Assembly: GCF_910592395.1 (NCBI RefSeq)
Contig: NC_088308.1
Span: forward strand, 17,065,501 to 17,129,500
Reading direction: 5' to 3'
Source: Lineus longissimus
Taxonomy: Eukaryota > Nemertea > Pilidiophora > Heteronemertea > Lineidae
DNA: 64,000 bases
In this document: one piece after another, positions 57,301 to 64,000 of the stretch
Position numbering within the stretch: position 1 is the first letter of the stretch
Layout of the letters: each line of letters begins with the position of its first letter
Notes under the pieces: generated by a model
The model's database searches: none
Told to the model about the DNA's origin: nothing
What the model saw: only the letters and a program-made list of their open reading frames with translations
Program-made: the position numbers and the translations under genes

Positions 57301-60300
57301 TAACACCTGCTTATGCCAAAAAATCTAATTTTCACCATGTGAAAGAAGTGTGGATTGACGCTGCTCCTAGCTGAGGCAGCCTTCAAAAATCTCCTTGGAC
57401 ACTGATGTGCATTATCATTCTGTTGGGGCGATGCCCACAGACCTCTTTTTTTACGCCATACCACAAATTCAAATGTGAAATATAGGAAAACATAATTGCG
57501 CTGTCTTTAAAACTTACTTGAGGAGTTCCACGTGATTATGTAATATCTTTGTAGCTCTGACTGGATCATGGGCGGTGAACTGATGAATGAAGTGGATGAA
57601 CTTGTTGATGAGTGGCATCAGTAAAGGATTCTGGAAACCATAGTTCTGAAGAAAAAAAACAAAATTCAGTTGATGGGCAGAGACATGTATTTATCCACAG
57701 GCGGAAGTGTGGCACTGACACATAGTCCGTACTGAACTGTGAAGCTGTGGTAAATACATGACTGTGATGGGTGAAAGTGGATTTATTCTTCAATCTTTGG
57801 TGGATTCTTAATCTACAGAGCCAGGCCATAACATAGTCCGTACTGAACTGTGAAGCTGTGGTAAATACATGACTGTGATGGGTGAAAGTGGATTTATTCT
57901 TCAATCTTTGGTGGATTCTTAATCTACAGAGCCAGGCCATAACAGGGATATACTTTTTGATAATCAATTTAAGGAAATATTGTCTCACTGGCCAGTTTAG
58001 AACTTGTATTCTAATAGGCCCATATCAGTCCACGAGTGACGATTTGATGGCAATGCTGTACACAAATCAATTTTTCTCAGGCAATCGGTATTGGAATGTT
58101 TTGAATTTTTACCATTATTTCGATAAAAGCCTCTTCATAACACATAAAATTTGGTGGGAATTAAAGCACCCTTGGTGTACTTTTTTCACCAACCTATATT
58201 CATTAAAATGTACAGAATGTACACGCTGGCTAATAGAGGTCTCTGGCCTGATAAATGAATAACCTCACTTTAATACTGTAAACCCTTTTTGTTGTCATGA
58301 GCCTAATATTTTGTAACATTCAGCAGATTTCAAATCCGTCCCCAAGTTTGTAAAAAACATTTTGGTGTTAGGCATGTGAAACTGACTCCTGAGGACAAAC
58401 AGATTTTAGAAGTCGTTGTCACCCTGCCAACAAGAATCAGTCGTTCACACACCCTTTACTTACCCCAATCGCTGCGAAATATGCCTCAATGATATCTCCA
58501 AGGGAAGTGTACTCTTTTTGGAACACCTGTGGCATCAGGAGCTCGAGAATGCCCAACACATGGGTGAAGAGAATGTGATGATTCTTGTGCCGGAATTCCC
58601 CAATGGTGAAATGGGTGCGACCTTTTAGGAGAGCAGCCATCATAGGTAACTGCCTGCAGTTGGGAAAGTATAAAAAATGAAAATATAGTAGTACCTCTCT
58701 ATTAAGGACGCCCTCGGGGTCTGAAAAGTGTTGTCCTTAATAGAGAGGTGTCCTGATTAGAGAGGTCAAATTGAATAGAAACGACCAATTTGTCACCAAA
58801 AGTAGTGTCGTTAATAGAAAGGGTGTCCGTAATAGAGAGGTGTCCGCTAAGGGAGGTTCTACTGTACGCCTTGGAAGGAAAGCGATAAGTCCTTGAAGTG
58901 ATAAGTCCTTTATTTTCTACATTGTACACAAACTTAAAGGGGGACTATAGGCAGGAGGAAAGGGGCTAATTTGGCCATCTTCAAGTGACTAGTATACACA
59001 GTTAGGGCCCTAGGTCATGTCAGATTCAGCACTAAATATATTCCTCGTACAACCCTGAATCATCTCGGCGTACTGTGAGATATGAGAGACCCCTATTGGC
59101 GACTTTGTGTAACTTTATCTTGCCTGCCTAGCTGCTGCCTATAGTGTCCCTTTATTAAGATAATTGCAAAAGGAACGAACCATGACCAGAATTCTTACCT
59201 GAGAAGTAGAATAGGGTGTTCTGTCGCCATTTTCCGACAAGCAATGTTGGCATCGTACATTCTATTCTCGGACCTCGATCCGTGTTTGGCCTCAGAGAGA
59301 CTGGTCAACAGGCGATGAGAGATGCCATCCAGCTGCAAAAAGAATGTGAAACATTGGGTTTGTTTTCTATTCATTTTAAAATACAGCAGAACCTCTCTAT
59401 TAAGGACACCCTCGGGACTGACAAGTAATGTCCTTAATAGAGAGGTGTCCTGATTAGAGAGGTCAAATTGAATGGAAACAACCAATTTGGTACCAGAACT
59501 AGTATCCTTAATAGAGAGGTTGTCCTTAATAGAGAGGTGTCCTGATTAGAGAGGTCAAATTGAGTGGAAACAACCAATTTGGTACCAAAACTTGTATCCT
59601 TAATAGAGAGGTTGTCCTTAATAGAGAGGTGTCCGATAAGGGAGGTTCCACAGTATTGATTCGAGAGCGTGCAAGTTAAACCAAAATCATTACTTTCTCC
59701 TTTATAGACAGTATTGTGGCAATAGGTACCGTAGGAGGAAACCTGAAAACCTAAAGGAAACCTAAGATCGCTACCCAGTTTCTTGATGTGACCTCTAACA
59801 GTTTATGCCGAGGCATTGGGTTGTGTACCGGTAGACTGTTTTATAACAATGCACTTTACCTTGCTCGCACCACAATCTTGAGCTGTCTGAATGTCCTTCA
59901 GGATGAAATTAAGATCACTGACCCAATGATACGAATATGGGTAGTGGAAGTATACCTCAAGAACCAAATGCTGGCAGAGACTGGATTTGGGGCTGAAAAA
60001 ATATACAAATACATGTATATATAGTAGAACCTCTCTATTAAGGACACCCTCGGGACTGACAAATGCTGTCCTTAATAGAGAGGTGGCCTGATTAGAGAGG
60101 TCAAATTGAATGAAAACATAATTTCATCTGGGTATATTAAAAGGCAGTAAACAGCTTAATCTAGGATTTCAGGGATTTCCCCAAGCAAATCAGTAGGTTA
60201 ATTCTGCTGGACTGACCAATCAAAGGTGTCGAATTCTGCATCCCCGACGTGCTCATCAGAGATGAGTCAATCAAAGAGGACTCTATTCTGGGGTTAATTT

Positions 60301-63300
60301 GTTGTTTGTCATGAGCGAATGATACCTTTGCTTTTTGACCTGATTGCATATATGCTGTATAACTGTGACGATTCTACTCCTATAGTTACAGCAGCATTTC
60401 TCTAACAGCTGGACACGCCACTCGAGACACTCTAGCGCAGATTCGCTACATTTGCCATCAGACATCTCCCAGGCTTCAGTAATCACATGGTCCACGATGC
60501 AACAGAGCTGATCAGTTGTCAGATTGAACACATCTTCAAGTTTATGATGCTGAAATAAAGTGTGGGTATATCAGATTTTAAAAGCAAGTCATAAGCTAAA
60601 CTGTTGACACATTATTTTCCATCCCTTAGCCCTTTCTTGCTTGAAGCCTCATTGCTTGAGAAAGCCTGCCGTGGCTTTAGGTGTCGTGGTAGCAACCAGA
60701 CTTTTGAGGTGACATTTTGGCAAAATGCGTTACAATATCAAAACAATATTATGTTTTGCATTAGACCTTTGCATGAACAACTGATCAAAGATGTGACTTA
60801 TCTGATTTACTTGACTTCTTACACCACAACAAAACTATGTGATGATATGACAAGTGGTCATACACCACAACAAAACTATGTGATGATATGACAAGTGGTC
60901 ATACACCACAACAAAACTATGTGATGATATGACAAGTGGTCATTCACCACAACAAAACTATGTGATGATATGACAAGTGGTCTTACACCACAACAAAAAC
61001 TATGTGATGATATGACAAGTGGTCATACACCACAACAAAACTATGTGATGATATGACAAGTGGTCATACACCACAACAAAAACTATGTGATGATACGACA
61101 AGTGGTCATACACCACCACAAAAACTATGTGATGATATGACAAGTGGTCATACACAACAACAAAACTATGTGATGACATGATAAGTGGTCATACACCACA
61201 ACAAAAACTATGGGATGATATGACAAGTGGTCATACCTTTGGAAGACTTCTCTCTCTTCCTTGCCATATCTTGGGTATATGAATACACGCCCACAGGAAA
61301 TCCAACACAGCACTACTCTCATACCTGAAAATATGATCAAGGGACCTTTAGGAGAAGGATATCCAGTATTGTCCTTCCCATGACAAAATAAGGAGGAGCA
61401 TACGATACATGAACATCTAAAAGATATTTTTGCAATTTACCCCAAACCCTCTTGAAATTCTGATTTGTTAAATTTTCAAATGTGAAGCATTTAAAGGCCT
61501 ACGCCATTCGTTAAAAATTTTGAATTTGAAATCGAATTTAAAAATGTCCAATTGTGTAAATAAGTACTAAATATAAATTTCAACATTGCCGTTGTGTAGA
61601 CTGATATACAAATACTATGAATACCAAGTTTAAACAAATTTGTATTCGAAATAACTGCACTATGGCCTTGTGTATTAGTATATTCTATTCAACTGGTCCA
61701 CAAGTAATTATGAACGGAGTACCCCTTTAACATTCTATGGTTCAGATAATCGTGTGAGCAGATTGGTAGCTTACCATCCCTTGTCAGCATCCGTCTTGAG
61801 CAAGGACCGTACACAGCTGTGGAGTGAGCTCCAGCTGCTCTGATGTGTCAACAATGCCAAAAGATACGGCTGGTGCGACGTCTGATTCTTCGCGTCCTTC
61901 GTTTCTTGTTTAGCAAACACCAGCGTCTGTACGATACTTGGGCAAGCCTCGATAATCTCTGGGTCAAGCAGTTCTAACCAGTCTATGAAGAGACCGGCAG
62001 CCGAGGCACTCATCTTTCTTCTGAAGCGAAAAGAATTCTCCATTTTAGTAGAAACTCTTTATCATGGATGCTTTGAGAATGCTGCTCTTAATATATACAG
62101 TGGAACCTCCCGTAGCGATCACCTCTCTATTAAGGACAACCTCTCTATAAAGGACACTAGGTTTGGTCCCAATGGTTGTTTCCATTCAATTTGACCTCTC
62201 TAATCAGGATACCTCCCTATTAAGGACAGCACTTGTCAGTCACGAGGGTGTCCTTGATAGAGAGGTTCTACTGTAGTATATTAACCCTTAAACCGCCAGA
62301 GGCGACGATCGTCGAATTTCAGATTTCCCAAAATCCCGCACAGAATGAAGCCAAACACGAAAGCTCGTATGCAGTGGTGCTGTCTGGTGTTATAAATTGA
62401 AAGCTTATATGCTTAGCTATAGGCAAGTATCGTCGCCTCTGGCGCTATACCGCCTAGGGTGATTTTATAGCGATGTTTTTGACCAAAGGTCGGAAAACCT
62501 CGCCGTTAATTTGGCGCTTTAAGGGTTAAGGTGTCAAATTAAATAGGATTGACCACTTTTGAACCAAAGTCAGTGTCCTTATTCGAGAGGTTGGTCTCCT
62601 GGCAGAGGTGTCCTAATTAGAGACAGGCTCCACTGTTCCACGAGACTTGACAACTTGTTCCATTGTGACTTTTCCATGTCAACATATAAATTAAAGATTC
62701 AATTAAGATACAGATTCAGTTGATCACCATAAAAACGAAAACTAGGAAAATTAAAATGCTTGTGAAAATTTGTCAGCTTAGGCAGCAAACTCTAACAGCC
62801 TCACCCTCTGTCTTTATCCACTAAGAATGTGGAGCACAACTGTGCCTTGCGAACATCTTTCCTTAGACCCTCTTTCATGGAGAGATTAACCAGCTCCTCA
62901 AGTTTAGAATGGCACTTGATGTCCATGTTATCCACAGCTGAAACAAACAGAAGGCCTTAAAAAGTCGAATGAAGAAATATTGCTCCGTCGTTATCTGTCT
63001 ACAAGATTACAAGCAGTTTTTTGAATGAAAAGAATAGGTTTAAATGCCGGTTTCTGCTGCAGGCCGAGACCAGGGCTGGGTTGAAGAACTGGGCCCAGAA
63101 CTGACAAGGAACCCCACCAACGGGAAGATTACCCTCCTCGTCACAAAATACCCCAAGAGGACTTTCAGTGCAGGCATCAAAGGCAGTAAATACACCACTC
63201 TGCCTTGATATTATCCTGTCCAGCAACACAAGAAAATCAAAACTGACAAATAAACTTACCTGCAATAAATTTCTCCTGATTCAGTTGATCACCATTCATG

Positions 63301-63830
63301 AGTTTGCCTGGGATTGTCTTCAACGCTTTTGATGGTTTCCCGGTGGTAAAATGTTGCTTTGCTAGCAAGGTTAGAGGGGACTTGGAGTCTGTGGCCCGAT
63401 CCAGAATCCACGCCATGATGGTGTCAACCCGGCCAGTTGACTTCCTCTGCAACATAATGAAGGCAATAATCAGAATTGTTTCCTTTTGTTGCTCCATTTC
63501 TAAAAGCATTTCCCGAAAAGACAGTTTTAAAGCACAACGGAAATGGCGAAAAGAAGTTTCATTTATGGATGTTACGGTTTGAAGTGACTTGTTGGGCCCC
63601 ACAACAACCGCAGCACAAGAATGGACCCGTGAACTTGACATTTGAACCAGGAGATCAAGCTGCGGAAGTAAATGTCAATACCACACCACGCTGCCCCATT
63701 TAGACATCTCAATTGAGACTTCCTGCTAAGACATACATGTACCTGTTTAGCCAGCAAGATGCGTAACAGTGGACACGACAGATCAGAAAACCTGAACATG
63801 GCCTTGATGAAGTTGTCAGCATCTCTCGAA
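54400..63830 (-). CDS. INTS1: Integrator complex subunit 1, C-terminal ~690 residues (5' part off the window)
   Basis: Exons (minus): 63830-63743, 63446-63260, 62937-62805, 62020-61775, 61324-61237, 60549-60326, 59917-59860, 59332-59199, 58653-58464, 57645-57518, 56958-56756, 56448-56378, 55975-55884, 55093-54984, 54518-54400. All use GT-AG and phases agree from end to end. INTS1 is the large scaffold subunit of Integrator, the nuclear complex that cleaves snRNA 3' ends and terminates paused RNA polymerase II. Recognisable blocks are LFIDWLELLDPEII, LDFLWACIHIPKIWQGRE, ENRMYDANIACRKMATEHP, MMAALLKGRTHF, HVLGILELLMPQVF, LKSLLAGLSLP, DSALRHLPEFSLL and the C-terminus ending LLNMETMLQ; these line up in order with vertebrate INTS1. 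The first exon begins mid-codon at 63830, so the N-terminal part is right of the window. Introns carry many fold-back repeats, a SINE and a minisatellite, but no exon is broken. Confidence 0.95.
55146..55470 (+). repeat. tRNA-derived SINE, family 1, in an INTS1 intron
   Basis: The head has an A-box-like TAGCCTACTGG and a perfect B-box region GGGTTCGATCCCCGGG (about 55196-55211). The body has GGATGACCCGGCGTGGCTTT, AGACTAAAAGCCGTGGTCCC and GGGGCAAGTAAAAGATCCC, and the tail is a TGATA repeat. A headless relative is at 18100-18355. It is not a functional tRNA gene: no proper anticodon arm can be drawn. Confidence 0.75.
55662..55838. repeat. fold-back repeat copy in an INTS1 intron
   Basis: ACAGTGGAACCTCCTTTAGC to AATAGAGAGGTTTTAGAGTA; the last bases have decayed. 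Confidence 0.9.
56042..56238. repeat. fold-back repeat copy in an INTS1 intron
   Basis: ACCTGAACCTCCCTTAGCGG to AATAGAGAGGTTCTACTGT. The ACAACCTCTCTATTAAGG block is repeated three times near the left end. Confidence 0.9.
57721..57942. repeat. perfect 111-bp tandem duplication in an INTS1 intron
   Basis: 57721-57831 and 57832-57942 are identical by eye, from CATAGTCCGTACTGAACTGT to GAGCCAGGCCATAA. No decay is visible, so it is recent, or an assembly artefact. Confidence 0.9.
58687..58865. repeat. fold-back repeat copy in an INTS1 intron
   Basis: AGTACCTCTCTATTAAGGAC to TAAGGGAGGTTCTACTGT, orientation as at 42032. Confidence 0.9.
58936..59155. mobile_element. MITE with AAAGGG..CTATAGGCAG ends in an INTS1 intron
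   Basis: About 220 bp with ends AAGGGGGACTATAGGCAG and (inverse) AAGGGACACTATAGGCAG, next to TTAA on the left and near TTAA on the right. A partial copy is at 51546-51682. Confidence 0.8.
59393..59654. repeat. fold-back repeat copy with internal duplication, INTS1 intron
   Basis: Begins ACAGCAGAACCTCTCTATTA and ends AAGGGAGGTTCCACAGT. A ~90-bp inner block (GTCCTTAATAGAGAGGTGTC to CTAGTATCCTTAATAGAGAG) is present twice. Confidence 0.9.
60021..60118. repeat. half fold-back repeat copy, INTS1 intron
   Basis: ATAGTAGAACCTCTCTATTA to AGAGAGGTCAAATTGAATGA, then the match stops; the right half is missing. Confidence 0.85.
60815..61232. repeat. ~41-bp minisatellite abutting an INTS1 splice donor
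   Basis: About ten units of ACACCACAACAAAACTATGT plus GATGATATGACAAGTGGTCAT with few changes. The last unit runs into the donor of exon 61324-61237, so the intron starts GTATGACCACTTG and the same string recurs in most units. Confidence 0.93.
62097..62274. repeat. fold-back repeat copy in an INTS1 intron
   Basis: ACAGTGGAACCTCCCGTAGC to GATAGAGAGGTTCTACTGT. It begins about 50 bases upstream (minus strand) of the acceptor side of exon 62020-61775. Confidence 0.9.
62281..62528. mobile_element. TTAA-ended MITE between fold-back sequences
   Basis: Ends TTAACCCTTAAACCGCCAGA and (inverse) TTAACCCTTAAAGCGCCA, with inner inverted blocks GAGGCGACGATCGTCG and GTATCGTCGCCTC. Flanked by a complete fold-back copy on the left and a decayed one on the right. 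Confidence 0.75.
62529..62637. repeat. decayed fold-back repeat fragment
   Basis: GTGTCAAATTAAATAGGATT, AACCAAAGTCAGTGTCCTTA and CAGGCTCCACTGT match the right half of the family with about 25% divergence by eye. Confidence 0.65.
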
Positions 63831-64000
63831 CTGAAAATCTACAAATAAAGAAACGATATATATTGCATCATAAAAAGCTTACCATTTAGATGATAACATG
63901 ACAATAACATGATCACTGACCAATATCATCAAGACATGTAGAAGAACAGTGAGGATCACTTAAATGAGTGAGGTAATAGGGTCATCATTCGTGTTTTGCA

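Noticed and set aside
55635-62194. Small proteins with TSLLRT-like or NREV-like strings
   Set aside because: They are translations of the fold-back repeat in several frames and orientations, not genes.
63447-63641. Possible upstream extension of the INTS1 exon 63446-63260
   Set aside because: The frame is open, but a strong acceptor (TTATGTTGCAG) at 63447 keeps phase with the previous exon, so the extension is probably intron.

Overview
This is a window of nuclear DNA from an animal, most likely a marine invertebrate. Genes are split by GT-AG introns with polyadenylation signals, four of them are clear orthologues of conserved animal genes, and the rest is crowded with mobile and tandem repeats. 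The species cannot be fixed from the sequence. The repeat style (fold-back elements, tRNA-derived SINEs, an intact BEL/Pao element) resembles lophotrochozoan, hemichordate or lancelet genomes rather than insects or vertebrates, but that is an impression.

Layout. 0.7-5.1 kb: exons of a minus-strand secreted PAN/apple-like gene (signal-peptide exon at 5097), model incomplete. 6.2-18.0 kb: a three-layer nest. A degenerate minisatellite is split by a 5'-truncated LINE (12-bp target duplication), and the LINE is split by a complete BEL/Pao LTR retrotransposon (1034-bp LTRs, 2137-codon open polyprotein, near-perfect 5-bp duplication). 18.4-25.5 kb: minus-strand leucine-rich-repeat gene, eight coding exons, 673 residues, with a 300-bp tandem array in one intron. 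29.3-35.7 kb: plus-strand VDAC (mitochondrial porin), eight coding exons, 284 residues. 35.3-40.3 kb: two minisatellite blocks, the first with higher-order structure. 40.7-45.3 kb: minus-strand NAF1 (H/ACA RNP assembly factor), eight coding exons, 711 residues. 46.25-50.0 kb: plus-strand TIMM23 (inner-membrane translocase channel), six exons, 197 residues, head-to-head with NAF1. 50.2-53.7 kb: repeats, including a 190-bp tandem array enclosed by long inverted arms. 54.0-63.8 kb: 3' half of minus-strand INTS1 (Integrator subunit 1), fifteen exons giving the last ~690 residues; its 5' part lies beyond the right edge.

The genes do not form an operon or a pathway. Two (VDAC, TIMM23) serve mitochondrial membranes and two (NAF1, INTS1) serve nuclear RNA maturation; this is ordinary mixed gene order. 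NAF1/TIMM23 may share a bidirectional promoter. I found no convincing new biological system. The most interesting content is repeat architecture: the dated nest of insertions, a fold-back repeat family found about a dozen times between 29.7 and 62.6 kb and densest inside INTS1, and MITEs and minisatellites touching splice sites and UTRs.
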